Assembly (NCBI GenBank): GCA_947503525.1
Contig: CANNEA010000001.1
Location: 930,001-994,000, forward strand
Length of the DNA stretch: 64,000 bases
From: an uncultured Carboxylicivirga sp.
GTDB taxonomy: Bacteria > Bacteroidota > Bacteroidia > Bacteroidales > Marinilabiliaceae
Reading direction: 5' to 3'
Part shown: piece by piece, positions 1 to 9,690 of the stretch
How positions within the stretch are numbered: position 1 is the first letter of the stretch
Layout of the letters: every line of letters begins with the position of its first letter
The notes under the pieces: generated by a model
What the model was told of the DNA's origin: nothing
Seen by the model: the letters and a program-made list of their open reading frames with translations, nothing else
Databases searched by the model: none
Made by a program: the position numbers and the translations under genes

Positions 1-27
1 TCTGTGGGGTTTTTAAATAAGCATAAT

Positions 28-429
28 ATGGAACCAAAAATAATCCAACTTCCAAAGCATCTTGATGCGAGGGGAAACCTTTCATTTATTGAAGAGGAAA
101 GTCACTTGCCGTTTAAAATTAAAAGAGTTTACTGGATTTATGATGTTCCGGGAGGAGAAATTCGTGGTGGACATGCATTTAAAGAAACAGAAGAATTAAT
201 TGTAGCACTTTCTGGAAGTTTTGATGTTATTCTTCACAATGGTAAAAAGGAGTTTAAGATTTCTTTAAATAGATCCTATAATGGTGTGTTAATTCCTAAG
301 TTGATGTGGAGACAATTAGAGAATTTCTCAACTAATTCCCTTGCGGTAATAGTTGCTTCAACCGAATATGATGAGCAGGATTATATCCGTGATTTTGATA
401 TATTTAAAAAAAATAAGTCCCTATGTTAA
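28..429 (+). CDS. FdtA/QdtA-like sugar 3,4-ketoisomerase (WxcM-like cupin), first copy
   Basis: Small single-domain cupin of 133 residues in the family that converts dTDP-4-keto-6-deoxyglucose to its 3-keto isomer, the first step towards dTDP-3-amino-3,6-dideoxyhexoses. The family block around the catalytic His pair reads RGGHAFK (H49, F51): the first His is kept and the second is Phe, unlike the next gene, which reads RGGHAHR. The YDVPGG segment and the C-terminal YDEQDYIRD segment are typical. The start is taken at ATG 28; an in-frame GTG at 4 would add eight residues without homology. It overlaps the next gene by 7 bases, so they are translated together. With the altered His it may be inactive, structural, or have a different regiochemistry; this is inference. 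Confidence 0.85.
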   Translation: MEPKIIQLPKHLDARGNLSFIEEESHLPFKIKRVYWIYDVPGGEIRGGHAFKETEELIVALSGSFDVILHNGKKEFKISLNRSYNGVLIPKLMWRQLENFSTNSLAVIVASTEYDEQDYIRDFDIFKKNKSLC

Positions 430-848
430 GTTATGTTTCCGACATTCATAATTGTAATGTGGTTGAATTATCAAAAATTCATAATCGTGCAGGTAATATG
501 ACCATTATTCAAAATGGAGAGCATTTACCATTTGATGTCAAACGGTTATATTATTTGTATGATGTCCCTGGTGGCTCTGAACGTGGAGGACATGCGCATA
601 GAGGTTTATATCAGCTAATTGTTGCTGCCAGTGGTAGTTTTGACGTGGTTATTAATGATGGAAAGCAGAAAAAGATTATTCAATTAAATAGACCGAATTT
701 TGGTTTAATGGTTATTCCAGGTATCTGGAGGGAGATCGTTAACTTTTCCTCTGGTGCGATATGTTTTGTATTGGCATCAGAAAAGTATAGTGAAGATGAT
801 TATATACGAGAATACTCAGAATTTGAGAAATGGAAATCATTAAAGTAG
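423..848 (+). CDS. fdtA: FdtA/QdtA-like dTDP-sugar 3,4-ketoisomerase, second copy
   Basis: Second tandem cupin of the FdtA/WxcM family, 141 residues. It keeps both family histidines (RGGHAHR, H57 and H59) and the YDVPGG segment, so it is the more likely active ketoisomerase of the pair. It overlaps the previous gene by 7 bases and the next by 19 bases. Together with the transaminase at 2691 it would make a dTDP-3-amino-3,6-dideoxyhexose from dTDP-4-keto-6-deoxyglucose. Product stereochemistry (Fuc3N versus Qui3N) depends on FdtA versus QdtA type and cannot be decided by eye. No rmlA or rmlB is in the window, so the precursor must come from elsewhere in the genome. Confidence 0.88.
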   Translation: MLSYVSDIHNCNVVELSKIHNRAGNMTIIQNGEHLPFDVKRLYYLYDVPGGSERGGHAHRGLYQLIVAASGSFDVVINDGKQKKIIQLNRPNFGLMVIPGIWREIVNFSSGAICFVLASEKYSEDDYIREYSEFEKWKSLK

Positions 849-1768
849 GAAAAAAAGAATTTGAGAGTGAAGTTGTAAAACCCTTACATGTTTTTCACTC
901 GGTATCATTTAATGAGTTGAATAGCGACAAGTGCAATAAATTGCATTATCTGTTATTCAAAGAAAGTAAGTTCAAACTTGCAATAGTAATAGGTATAACA
1001 GATAACGTGGCATTCTCACCATTTTCAGCCCCTTTTGGAGGTTTCGTACCAATCGCCAATAATACAAAACTTACAACTATTGATAGTGCAATTATAGCTT
1101 TAGTTGATTGGTTAAAAAATGAGGGGTGTGAGCGTTTAGAAATAGTACTTCCACCCGAAATATACAATTCAGGATTTATTGCTAAACAAGTTAATTGTTT
1201 GTACCGTAATGGATTTGATAATACTACGATTGATCTTAACTATTCTTTTAATACCTCTAAGTTTAGTGAGACTTATTTAGATGAGCTTCCTAGAAATGCA
1301 AGAAAAAACCTCAGATTAGGTTTAAAATCAGATTTACAATTTGTTAAGTGCAAGGGGGAAGATGAATATCAACTGGCTTATAATGTAATTGCTAAGAATA
1401 GGGAGGAACGTGGGTTTCCATTGCGTATGATGTGGAATCAAGTTCATAAAACAATTGAAGTAGTTAGGTCAGACTTCTTTTTACTGAAACACTCAAATGG
1501 TTATCCAATTGCTTCAGCAATTGTTTTTTATGTTACACCAAAAATTGTACAGGTTATTTATTGGGGTGATCTAGGAGAGTATTCTAATCTAAAAACAATG
1601 AATGTGCTTTCATATCGTGTGTTTGAGTATTATAAAAATACAAATATTCAGATTGTTGATGTTGGACCATCATCAGAAGATTCCATTCCTAATCATGGAT
1701 TAGCAGAATTTAAGGAGGGTATTGGCTGCAGTGTTAGTACGAAATTTAAATTTGCAATTAATTTATAG
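830..1768 (+). CDS. FemAB/GNAT-like acyltransferase
   Basis: 312-residue protein resembling the FemAB-like double-GNAT proteins of polysaccharide loci. The C-terminal half carries the familiar arrangement LPRNARKNLR, then a GYPIASAIVFYV strand, and ends with NHGLAEFKEGIG before a final beta strand, as in FemAB-type acetyltransferases. It sits between the ketoisomerases and the aminotransferases and overlaps the upstream gene by 19 bases. An N-acyltransferase acting on the 3-amino sugar is therefore the obvious role, in place of the hexapeptide acetyltransferase (FdtC/QdtC) usually found there. The role is inferred from position; the acyl donor is unknown. Confidence 0.65.
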   Translation: MEIIKVGKKEFESEVVKPLHVFHSVSFNELNSDKCNKLHYLLFKESKFKLAIVIGITDNVAFSPFSAPFGGFVPIANNTKLTTIDSAIIALVDWLKNEGCERLEIVLPPEIYNSGFIAKQVNCLYRNGFDNTTIDLNYSFNTSKFSETYLDELPRNARKNLRLGLKSDLQFVKCKGEDEYQLAYNVIAKNREERGFPLRMMWNQVHKTIEVVRSDFFLLKHSNGYPIASAIVFYVTPKIVQVIYWGDLGEYSNLKTMNVLSYRVFEYYKNTNIQIVDVGPSSEDSIPNHGLAEFKEGIGCSVSTKFKFAINL

Positions 1769-1770
1769 AT

Positions 1771-2694
1771 ATGTTCATTATTGAACCCGATCCTTTTCTC
1801 TTACCAACTTATCGAATTAGTCCTTTCAAAACATCTGATATTACTGCCAATTGTTTAATGGCAGATTCTGACGGTTTTAATGATTATTTAAATAATCGAT
1901 TTAAAGGAAAGCAATATTGGTATACTTTGAATGGTAGAGAAGCAATAGGCTTGGCTTTAGATGAATATGATCTGGCTAAAGATGATGTAGTCACAATTTT
2001 AACTACATCCAACAACTTTTATATTAGTGGTTGTGTAACAAAGGAAATTGAGAAGAGGTGTTCTTGGTCTAGAGATATTACAAAGAATACTAAGGTCATT
2101 TTTGTTAACCATGAATTTGGATACCCTTATGAAGGTATAAAAGAGCTAAAGAAATATAATATTCCTATAATTGAGGATTGCGCAAGTTCATTTTATTCCA
2201 TTGACAGTAATAAAATGATTGGTACCGTTGGTGATTTTGTGATCTATAGTTTTCCAAAAATGTTTAGTATTCAGATAGGAGGATTATTAGTTTCAAATAT
2301 TAAACATGAACTTGAAATAGAAACGCAGTTAGATCCTAAATTATGCACATACATTAAGAATGCATTGGCAAATCAGGTTGTAGTTCAAGACCAAATAATA
2401 AAGTCTAGACTTAACAATTACCAGCGGTTAAAGGAGGAATTTGAACAGTATGGTGTCAGCCAGTTTTTTTCTAATAAGGAAGGTAGTGTGCCAGGTGTTT
2501 TTATGTTTAGTACAGAGGGACTTGAACTGGACTTAACTAAATTAAAGGATTACTATAATCAACATGGTGTTCAGTGTAGTGTTTTTTATGGTAAGGAAGC
2601 ATTTTTTCTTCCGGTTCATCAAAATTTAAGTGATCAAGATCTACTCTATTTTTCGGAAATCTTCAATTCGTTTATTCAAAATACATTAAGATGA
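1771..2694 (+). CDS. Short DegT/DnrJ/EryC1-like PLP aminotransferase homologue
   Basis: 307-residue member of the DegT/DnrJ/EryC1/StrS fold-type I PLP family, shorter than the usual 360-400 residues. The family pattern can be followed: EDCASSF is the cofactor Asp region, and YSFPKM supplies a candidate Schiff-base lysine (K163). The following glycine-rich loop reads only IGGLLVSN, not the full GGEGG-type stretch, and the middle of the protein is contracted. It may be a divergent aminotransferase or a non-catalytic partner of the full-length aminotransferase that follows. It begins 2 bases after the previous gene and overlaps the next by an ATGA tetranucleotide, suggesting coupled translation. 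Confidence 0.7.
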   Translation: MFIIEPDPFLLPTYRISPFKTSDITANCLMADSDGFNDYLNNRFKGKQYWYTLNGREAIGLALDEYDLAKDDVVTILTTSNNFYISGCVTKEIEKRCSWSRDITKNTKVIFVNHEFGYPYEGIKELKKYNIPIIEDCASSFYSIDSNKMIGTVGDFVIYSFPKMFSIQIGGLLVSNIKHELEIETQLDPKLCTYIKNALANQVVVQDQIIKSRLNNYQRLKEEFEQYGVSQFFSNKEGSVPGVFMFSTEGLELDLTKLKDYYNQHGVQCSVFYGKEAFFLPVHQNLSDQDLLYFSEIFNSFIQNTLR

Positions 2695-3809
2695 ATATAA
2701 AGTTTCTGGATATTCAGAAAATAACTAATAGTTATGAACCTGAATTATCCTCTGCTGCAATGGAAGTTATAAAAAGTGGATGGTTTTTACTTGGAGAAGA
2801 AGTAAAGTCGTTTGAAGACGAATATGCGCAGTTTACAGGAGTTGAGCATTGTATAGGTGTGGCAAATGGTTTGGATGCACTTAGGCTTATTCTTAAGGCT
2901 TATATCTCTTTGGGAATTTTTCAAGAAGGCGATGAAATTCTTGTGCCCGCTAATACTTATATCGCTTCCATTTTAGCCATTACAGATAATAAGTTGCAGC
3001 CTGTTTTTGTGGAGCCTGATATGAAAACATTTAATTTGGATTACTCATTTCTGGAGAAGCATATTACTAAACGAACCAAGGCAATAATGCCAGTGCATTT
3101 ATATGGACAAATATGCTGGGATAATAAAATAGTTGAAGTAGCTACGAAATATGGACTGAAAATAATTGAGGATAATGCGCAAGCTTCAGGGGCAATTTTG
3201 GAAAGTGGTGTGCGCTCAGGAGCTTTAGGTGATGCAGCTGGTCATAGTTTTTATCCTGGTAAAAATTTAGGAGCATTAGGAGATGGCGGGGCTGTAACGA
3301 CAAGTGACGATAAATTAGCAGAACGAATTAGGGCTCTAGGCAATTATGGCTCAAGAATTAAGTATAGAAATGAATACAAAGGGCTTAATTCGAGGTTGGA
3401 TGAAATTCAAGCGGCTATTTTACGCGTTAAATTAAGACGTTTAGATGAAGACAATAAGCATAGAAGAGAAATAGCCAATTATTATATTCAGAATATTTCA
3501 AACTCTGATATTATTTTACCGCGTTCTAGTAAAGAATCGGTATTATCTTCTTTGGATCATGTATGGCATCTATTTGTTATTCGGCATGCTAAAAGAGATA
3601 GCTTATCTGAACATATGACTAAAAAGGGAATTCAAACACTTATACACTATCCAATACCTCCTCATAAGCAGTCAGCATATACTGAATTTAGAGAACAAAC
3701 ATTACCAATAACAGAAGCCATTCATAACGAAGTATTAAGTTTACCAATTAGTCAAGTATTAACATTAGAAGAAGCAAAAGAAGTAGTTAAGGCGATTAAT
3801 CAAATTTGA
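2691..3809 (+). CDS. fdtB: FdtB/QdtB-type dTDP-3-amino-3,6-dideoxyhexose transaminase
   Basis: Full-length 372-residue DegT/DnrJ/EryC1/StrS aminotransferase. It shows [10 protein letters not shown] (phosphate-binding region), EDNAQASGA, and [16 protein letters not shown] with the Schiff-base lysine K191, which is the signature of the FdtB/QdtB branch, followed by [12 protein letters not shown]. It would transfer an amino group to C3 of the 3-keto sugar made by the FdtA-like enzymes. It overlaps the previous gene by 4 bases. Assignment to the 3-aminotransferase branch is strong because of the adjacent ketoisomerases; whether galacto or gluco is not resolved. Confidence 0.88.
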   Translation: MNIKFLDIQKITNSYEPELSSAAMEVIKSGWFLLGEEVKSFEDEYAQFTGVEHCIGVANGLDALRLILKAYISLGIFQEGDEILVPANTYIASILAITDNKLQPVFVEPDMKTFNLDYSFLEKHITKRTKAIMPVHLYGQICWDNKIVEVATKYGLKIIEDNAQASGAILESGVRSGALGDAAGHSFYPGKNLGALGDGGAVTTSDDKLAERIRALGNYGSRIKYRNEYKGLNSRLDEIQAAILRVKLRRLDEDNKHRREIANYYIQNISNSDIILPRSSKESVLSSLDHVWHLFVIRHAKRDSLSEHMTKKGIQTLIHYPIPPHKQSAYTEFREQTLPITEAIHNEVLSLPISQVLTLEEAKEVVKAINQI

Positions 3810-3830
3810 AACATTAATTCCGAATAAGTC

Positions 3831-5399
3831 TTGACGAAGAATAATCAAAACAATCCTAATATTATAAATTTGGATCAAGCGGAAAAAGTCGATAATAGAA
3901 TAACTGAAAATAATAGTTCAAATGAAGATCGGTCATCCTATCGTCAAATATTTAAAGCTACTTCTCTTTTTGGTGGTGTTCAGGTTATCAATATTCTAAT
4001 AGGAATAATTAGAGTAAAATTTGTGGCAGTACTTCTTGGTACTGCAGGAGTTGGAATAATGGGATTGCTAAATGCACCTATTCAGCTAATTATTTCTATT
4101 ACTGGATTGGGAATTGCATTTAGCGCTGTTCGGGATGTGTCCGAAGCAAATGCTAAGGAGGATGGATCTGCCATTGCTCGAACCATTATTATTTTGCGCC
4201 GTTGGTCATGGTTTACCGGATTGTTTGGTGCAATTGTAACAATCTCATTTGCACCATTGCTAAGTGAATGGACTTTTGGCACAACAGATTATACCTGGTC
4301 GTTTGTATGGCTTTCTGTCATTCTTCTTCTTCATGCTATAATGGGTGGACAAAAAGCTGTACTACAAGGAACGAGACAGTTGAAATCTTTAGCTAAAGCA
4401 GGTGTTTTAGGATCGGCATTTGGTCTTGTTACTGCCATCCCATTATATTATTTTTATGGACTGGATGGAATCGTACCGTCAATGATAATTACGGCGTTAA
4501 CGGCTCTAATATTATCATGGTACTATTCCCGAAAGGTTATTATCCAGCAACAAAACATTTCAAAAAATGAGATGTGGTCTGGCGGATTATCTATGGCTAA
4601 ACTTGGAATTTCCATGACATTGGCAGGGTTTATTTCAACTCTTTCAACATATATATTAAATGCTTATATCAGTAATAATGGAGGAGTGGAACAAGTCGGG
4701 TTATATAATGCGGGATGGGGTGTTGTTGGTCAATATACTGGTATCGTCTTTACAGCTATGGCAACGGATTATTTCCCTAGGCTTTCGGCGGTTCAAGATA
4801 ATAATGAGCAAGTAAAAAAGCTCGTAAGCCAGCAGGCTGAAACGGCCCTTCTCATTATGACACCGCTATTGGCATTGATGATTGTTTCTATGCCTATAGT
4901 TGTTAGAGTTTTGTATACCAGTGCTTTTTTGCCAGTAGTAATGTTTGCTAACCTAACTGTACTTGGGATGCAGTTTAAAGCTGTTTCTTGGGCAATGGGA
5001 TATGTTTTTCTTGCAAAGGGAGATAGCCGGTTATTTCTGTTTCTTGAGATTCTATCGGGTGCTGTTATGCTTGGTTTTAATCTAATATTTTATTCGCTTT
5101 TTGGACTGAATGGTCTCGGCATTTCGTTTATTTTATCATTTATCATTGGAGGTGCAATTGCTTTTATCGCTCTATGGAGAAAATATAGTTTTGGTTTTCC
5201 TAGAACATTTTTCTTAAGGTTTTTGACAACCTATAGTATTGTTGTAGTTTCATTTTCAACTGTGTTTATATCCAATTCAATTTATAGATATGGAGCAGGA
5301 ATATTTCTATTTGTACTTGCAGCTTCATATTCATATGTTAAACTAAATCAATTGATGGATATTAAACAATTGGTGTTGAATAAAATTAGAAGAAAATAA
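3831..5399 (+). CDS. wzx: Wzx-type polysaccharide flippase
   Basis: 522-residue polytopic inner-membrane protein of the MATE-like/PST flippase superfamily. After about 40 hydrophilic residues the first helix has the typical LFGGVQVINILIGIIRVKFVAVLLG start, and a dozen or more hydrophobic segments follow. Its expected role is translocation of the undecaprenyl-linked repeat unit across the inner membrane. It follows the aminosugar genes, as in many O-antigen/capsule loci. The start is a TTG at 3831; the first in-frame ATG lies inside the second helix, so a non-ATG start is required. Confidence 0.85.
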   Translation: MTKNNQNNPNIINLDQAEKVDNRITENNSSNEDRSSYRQIFKATSLFGGVQVINILIGIIRVKFVAVLLGTAGVGIMGLLNAPIQLIISITGLGIAFSAVRDVSEANAKEDGSAIARTIIILRRWSWFTGLFGAIVTISFAPLLSEWTFGTTDYTWSFVWLSVILLLHAIMGGQKAVLQGTRQLKSLAKAGVLGSAFGLVTAIPLYYFYGLDGIVPSMIITALTALILSWYYSRKVIIQQQNISKNEMWSGGLSMAKLGISMTLAGFISTLSTYILNAYISNNGGVEQVGLYNAGWGVVGQYTGIVFTAMATDYFPRLSAVQDNNEQVKKLVSQQAETALLIMTPLLALMIVSMPIVVRVLYTSAFLPVVMFANLTVLGMQFKAVSWAMGYVFLAKGDSRLFLFLEILSGAVMLGFNLIFYSLFGLNGLGISFILSFIIGGAIAFIALWRKYSFGFPRTFFLRFLTTYSIVVVSFSTVFISNSIYRYGAGIFLFVLAASYSYVKLNQLMDIKQLVLNKIRRK

Positions 5400-5411
5400 T
5401 TATTTGGATTC

Positions 5412-6407
5412 ATGATAAGTATGAGTAGGCAAGAATATAGTTTAGTTTCAGTTTTAGTGGTGACCTATAATTCAGGACAGTATGTGGAAGAAACACTTGA
5501 AAGTGTTTATAAGCAATCCTGGCCAAACCTAGAATTAGTTATCACAGATGATTATTCTAAAGACAATACAATTGCTATTTGTAAGGAATGGCTAAGTAAA
5601 AACAGGGATCGCTTTACCAGAACTGTTATTGTTGAATCAGATATGAATACAGGAGTGCCGTCTAATTTAAATCGTGGTTTACAAGAGACTAATGGGGAAT
5701 GGTTAACTTTTCCTGCAGGAGATGATACTTTAAAACCTGATTGCATTAAAGAGAATATGGATTGGATTGCATCTAGACCAGAAATTAAAGTTCTTTTGTC
5801 AGGGGTTGATGTTTATAATGATACTTTTAAACCTGAAAATTATATATCTACAACACCTCTAAGTCCTATTCCAGATAACAGTATTGTTGCAAAAGAAAGA
5901 AATGCCAGTGAGCAATATCAGATGCTGTTAACTTCAGATCGCATTCATTTTACACCATCATTATTTCTTAATAGGAAAACCTTAATTTCTATAGGTTCTT
6001 TTGATGAGCGTTTTAGACTTTTAGAAGATTATCCTCTTTGGTTAAACTTAACTAAAAATGGACATAAGTTAGAGTTTATGGATAAGTCAACTGTAAATTA
6101 CAGAAAGCATTCAATGGCTATCAATAATAATGCTCAAAATACAGTTGTTAATTTAAATTATTTTGAATTAGAGTCATTCCGAAGAATTTATACGTATCCT
6201 AATTTACCGCTAGACATTCGCCTGAGTCAGCGTTATGAATGGATAGTTAAGCAGTTATTCCGAGTTAAATATTTTAACCGAAAAACAGGGTTTAATCAAA
6301 AGGTGTTGATGTTCTTAACAGTTTATTTTAACCCATTTAAATATATGGTTTGGTTGCATCGCAAAACAAATACGCGAGTTAAAAATTCGATGCTCTATAA
6401 CAGTTGA
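5412..6407 (+). CDS. Family 2 glycosyltransferase
   Basis: 331-residue GT-A glycosyltransferase of family GT2. The N-terminus VSVLVVTYNSGQYVEETLESV is the classic nucleotide-sugar-binding strand, followed by TDDYSKDNT and AGDDTLKPDC, the latter providing the DxD-type metal/nucleotide site. LLEDYPLW matches the ED motif of the catalytic base region. There is no obvious membrane helix, so it is probably cytoplasmic and membrane-associated. ATG 5421 is an alternative start three codons downstream. Donor and acceptor sugars are unknown. Confidence 0.85.
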   Translation: MISMSRQEYSLVSVLVVTYNSGQYVEETLESVYKQSWPNLELVITDDYSKDNTIAICKEWLSKNRDRFTRTVIVESDMNTGVPSNLNRGLQETNGEWLTFPAGDDTLKPDCIKENMDWIASRPEIKVLLSGVDVYNDTFKPENYISTTPLSPIPDNSIVAKERNASEQYQMLLTSDRIHFTPSLFLNRKTLISIGSFDERFRLLEDYPLWLNLTKNGHKLEFMDKSTVNYRKHSMAINNNAQNTVVNLNYFELESFRRIYTYPNLPLDIRLSQRYEWIVKQLFRVKYFNRKTGFNQKVLMFLTVYFNPFKYMVWLHRKTNTRVKNSMLYNS

Positions 6408-6470
6408 TAAAATTGCATCTATTTTTATTCAACCGTTTTATTTATTATAACTTAAATAATATTGCAAATA

Positions 6471-7460
6471 ATGAGAATTAGTAAATTAATGAAACTAAGT
6501 GTAATAATTATTGGAGTTTTATTAATAGGATTAGTATATGGTTACCTTATTTCTGAAAAGGAACTATTTCCTTATAATAACTTAAGACAGATGTATCAGT
6601 CCTTATCACAAGCTAAAAAAGGACCTTGGTCGATTGGCATTTATACTGGTGTTTCACCATTTTCATTGAAGGACTCTGAAGAATATTCGAATCCTATTAT
6701 AAAAGCAGAAGATGCCACGGATACAGAGGGAATATTTGCGGCTGATCCGTTTTTAATAGAAAATGATGGCAAGTATTTTATTTATTTCGAATTATTGAAT
6801 CGTAAAACTGGACAAGGTGATATAGCCTATGCCGAAAGTCAAGATTTAAGAAATTGGGACTACAAAAAGATTGTAATCGATGAACCTTTTCATTTGTCAT
6901 ACCCGTACGTGTTTGAATGGGGTGAGGAGCATTATATGATTCCCGAAAGCGGAGATGATTACACCGTTCGCTTGTATAAATCTAGTGCTTTTCCGCAGAA
7001 GTGGGAGTATATAGGTAATCTATTAGAAGGATTTAAATACAGAGATCCGTCGATATTTAGATTCAATAATAAATGGTGGATGTTTGTTAATTATCCAGAT
7101 AATGATGGTCTTCATTTATTCTTTTCGGATAGTTTGTTTAATGGATGGAAATTGCACCCTCAAAGCCCAATAATGGTTATGAATAAGAAGTATGCAAGAT
7201 CAGCAGGTCGCGTTTTTAATTATAATGGTAATTTGTATCGATTAGCACAAGATTGTGATGATTATTATGGAAAACAAGTATTCTGTTTTGAGATTTCTGA
7301 ATTAACTGATTCAACATATATTGAAAAAAAGGCTCAACATAACCCATTGGTAACAAAAACGGATATGGGTTGGAATGCAAACGGAATGCATCATATTGAT
7401 TTGCATGAAATAAATGGCCAATGGGTTGGCATAGTTGATGGTCAGATTAGAATGTATTAG
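6471..7460 (+). CDS. Membrane-anchored beta-propeller protein related to the GINT1 N-terminal domain
   Basis: One N-terminal membrane helix (about residues 8-28) is followed by a GH43/GH32-like five-bladed propeller: ADPFLIENDGKYFIYFE, YPYVFEWGEEHYMIPES, RDPSIFRFNNKWWMFVN. This resembles the domain found N-terminally in plant glucosamine inositolphosphorylceramide transferases and stand-alone in bacterial glycan loci. The blade openings carry an Asp each (ADPF, RDPS), as in sugar-cleaving or sugar-transferring propellers. The start is taken at ATG 6471; a TTG at 6462 adds only three residues. Substrate and reaction are not known; a membrane-tethered glycosyl-transfer or trimming role is inferred from the locus. 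Confidence 0.65.
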   Translation: MRISKLMKLSVIIIGVLLIGLVYGYLISEKELFPYNNLRQMYQSLSQAKKGPWSIGIYTGVSPFSLKDSEEYSNPIIKAEDATDTEGIFAADPFLIENDGKYFIYFELLNRKTGQGDIAYAESQDLRNWDYKKIVIDEPFHLSYPYVFEWGEEHYMIPESGDDYTVRLYKSSAFPQKWEYIGNLLEGFKYRDPSIFRFNNKWWMFVNYPDNDGLHLFFSDSLFNGWKLHPQSPIMVMNKKYARSAGRVFNYNGNLYRLAQDCDDYYGKQVFCFEISELTDSTYIEKKAQHNPLVTKTDMGWNANGMHHIDLHEINGQWVGIVDGQIRMY

Positions 7461-7490
7461 GCATAACTTTATAGAGTCAAATTTTAGTTC

Positions 7491-8624
7491 ATGAGAATAC
7501 TATTGTTATATGAATATTCCAACCATGATAAGCAAATGGATCGTTTAGGGGTTGAACTGAATAGGAATGGGATAGAATCGTCGGCGTTAAATATAGTTAG
7601 TTTTCGTTTTCGAAATTACGATAAAAGTAGACGACCACTTTGGTTAGTTTTATTAGCATTGGTTCATAGTATTCCTAAAGTAAGAGGTGTATTGTTACGA
7701 CTCTTTCGAACTAGTTGTATAATAAAAATTAGCAAAAGATTCGACCTTATTGACGTTCATTATTATAGCACATTTTATGATTCCATCATTCCTAAATTGA
7801 AAGAGCAAGGAAAGAAAATAAAGGTAACAGTTTGGGGTTCAGATTTTTTTAGGGTAGATGCGAAAAGGAGAGAGGAACAGCGCCGTATTTATAATACTGT
7901 AGAACGTATACAATTTGGAACGCCTCAAGTGAGTACTGAATTTCTTAAGGTTTTTCCAGAGTGTAAATCAAAAATAGAGATTGGTCATTTTGGTAACAAT
8001 AAATTGACGAGTATAGATAAGCAATTATCGGATTCGGCTATTAAAAAATGCAAGAAGCAGTTCAATATTCAAGAGAACAAGATTGTTTTAACTTGTGGAA
8101 CAAATGCCAGTGAAGGACATAGGCATTTATTACTTTTAGATGAAATTGCTAATCTTGCCCCAGCAACCAAGAGTAAATTTTTTATTGTATTGCCCATGAA
8201 TTATGGAGGAACACCCGAATATATTTCAAAAGTAGAGGAAAAAGTAAGAAGCATAGGAGTACCATATTTATTGTTAACTGATTTTCTGAGTAATGATGAG
8301 TTCGCTAAGATTGTGGTAATTAGTGATATAATACTAACCATTCAGATTACAGATTCCTTTTCTGCAGCTATACAAGAATATTTATATGCTGGTAATTATT
8401 TGCTAGCTGGAAATTGGTTACCATACGACATATTTACTGAGAATGGTATTGATTATAGGCGGATAACTCTGAGTTCTATTAAGGAAGGTATTGAGGAGAC
8501 AATAACTAACTTTATACAGATAAAATCCAAAAATGCTGGTAATAGAGCTAAGATTCATAATCTGTCTGCTTGGGATAGTGTAATTAATAAATGGATAATT
8601 ATTTATAAAAAAATGCTAAACTAG
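7491..8624 (+). CDS. Putative GT-B glycosyltransferase
   Basis: 377-residue protein with an N-terminal Rossmann strand (MRILLLYEYSN) and a C-terminal GT-B half. VHYYSTFYDSIIPKLKEQGKKIKVTVWGSDFFR corresponds to the sugar-acceptor domain seen in GT4-like enzymes, and SAAIQEYLYAGNYLLAGNW is the donor-binding region, where an E-x6-A pattern is usual. It is divergent: the canonical EGFGxxxxE motif is absent. It lies among glycosyltransferase genes with short spacers. A role in repeat-unit assembly is inferred; linkage is unknown. Confidence 0.65.
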   Translation: MRILLLYEYSNHDKQMDRLGVELNRNGIESSALNIVSFRFRNYDKSRRPLWLVLLALVHSIPKVRGVLLRLFRTSCIIKISKRFDLIDVHYYSTFYDSIIPKLKEQGKKIKVTVWGSDFFRVDAKRREEQRRIYNTVERIQFGTPQVSTEFLKVFPECKSKIEIGHFGNNKLTSIDKQLSDSAIKKCKKQFNIQENKIVLTCGTNASEGHRHLLLLDEIANLAPATKSKFFIVLPMNYGGTPEYISKVEEKVRSIGVPYLLLTDFLSNDEFAKIVVISDIILTIQITDSFSAAIQEYLYAGNYLLAGNWLPYDIFTENGIDYRRITLSSIKEGIEETITNFIQIKSKNAGNRAKIHNLSAWDSVINKWIIIYKKMLN

Positions 8625-8634
8625 TATTAATAGT

Positions 8635-9654
8635 ATGCTACAATTATCAATAGTTATACCGATGTATAATGTAGAACCCTATGTAGAAAAGTGCATTAGG
8701 AGTTTAGAAGATCAGGATATTCCTAAAGAGGATTATGAAATTATATGCATAAATGATGGGTCTCCTGATAATTGTAAAGCAGTTATTCAGGAATTGCAAT
8801 GCGAGTTTAATAATATTCAATTAATAGATCAGGAGAATCAGGGTGTTTCGGCTGCACGTAATAATGGAATTGACATAGCTCAAGGACATTATTTGTTGTT
8901 CATTGATCCGGATGATTATGTTCTATCAAATAGTTTTTCATCTATTTTAAATAAGGCAAAAAGTGATCATGCAGAAATCGCCTTTCTTGGTTTCACAGTT
9001 TTGGACACAGATGGAAATAAAAAAAATAGTATTTTAAACCAACAAGTTGGTTCCAAAATAATAAGCGGTGTTGATGCTTACTTTGCATCTCGTGGAGATG
9101 GTCTAACAGATCCAGATCGGATGTGGGCAATTTTGTATGATTTGAATTTTATTAATTCTAATGAGTTACGGTTTTTACCCAACGTACCATACTTAGAAGA
9201 CGGTGAATTTATTGCCCGGATTTTATGTTTGGCTAAACGATGCATTTTTATAGATATACCATTTTATGAGAGGACAACTCGAATTGGTTCGGCAACTAAC
9301 TCAAACCTTTACTTTAGTGAAAAGGCAGTTACTGGTTTCATACTTGCTGCAAAAAATTTAAAGAACTTTCAGCGAAATAGGAATTTAAATAAAGAACAGA
9401 CAATATTTATAAATCATCCCATTAGTAAATTTGTCTTGTTGGCAATGAATTCGGCGCTACAAAGACCTTTATTAAAGAGCTATAGTAATGTTATTGGAAA
9501 GTTAAGAAGTAATAATTTACTTGTTCTACAATCGGAAGGTGTCGCAAAAGCCTATCAAGGAAATACTAATTTGTATAATAATTGGAAATATTATTTTTTA
9601 TGGTCCGCGTTCTATCGCGAATGTAAATATTTAATAAAACGGATTCTCAAATAA
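8635..9654 (+). CDS. Family 2 glycosyltransferase
   Basis: 339-residue GT2 enzyme. LSIVIPMYNVEPYVEKCIRSL opens the GT-A domain, ICINDGSPDN and FIDPDDYV give the two acidic nucleotide/metal motifs, and YLEDGEF is the probable catalytic-base region. The remaining C-terminal third is alpha-helical and basic, as in capsule GT2 enzymes. Only 10 bases separate it from the preceding glycosyltransferase. Sugar specificity cannot be assigned. Confidence 0.87.
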   Translation: MLQLSIVIPMYNVEPYVEKCIRSLEDQDIPKEDYEIICINDGSPDNCKAVIQELQCEFNNIQLIDQENQGVSAARNNGIDIAQGHYLLFIDPDDYVLSNSFSSILNKAKSDHAEIAFLGFTVLDTDGNKKNSILNQQVGSKIISGVDAYFASRGDGLTDPDRMWAILYDLNFINSNELRFLPNVPYLEDGEFIARILCLAKRCIFIDIPFYERTTRIGSATNSNLYFSEKAVTGFILAAKNLKNFQRNRNLNKEQTIFINHPISKFVLLAMNSALQRPLLKSYSNVIGKLRSNNLLVLQSEGVAKAYQGNTNLYNNWKYYFLWSAFYRECKYLIKRILK

Positions 9655-9690
9655 CATTTTGATTTAGAATCATATTTATTGATTTTGTAA

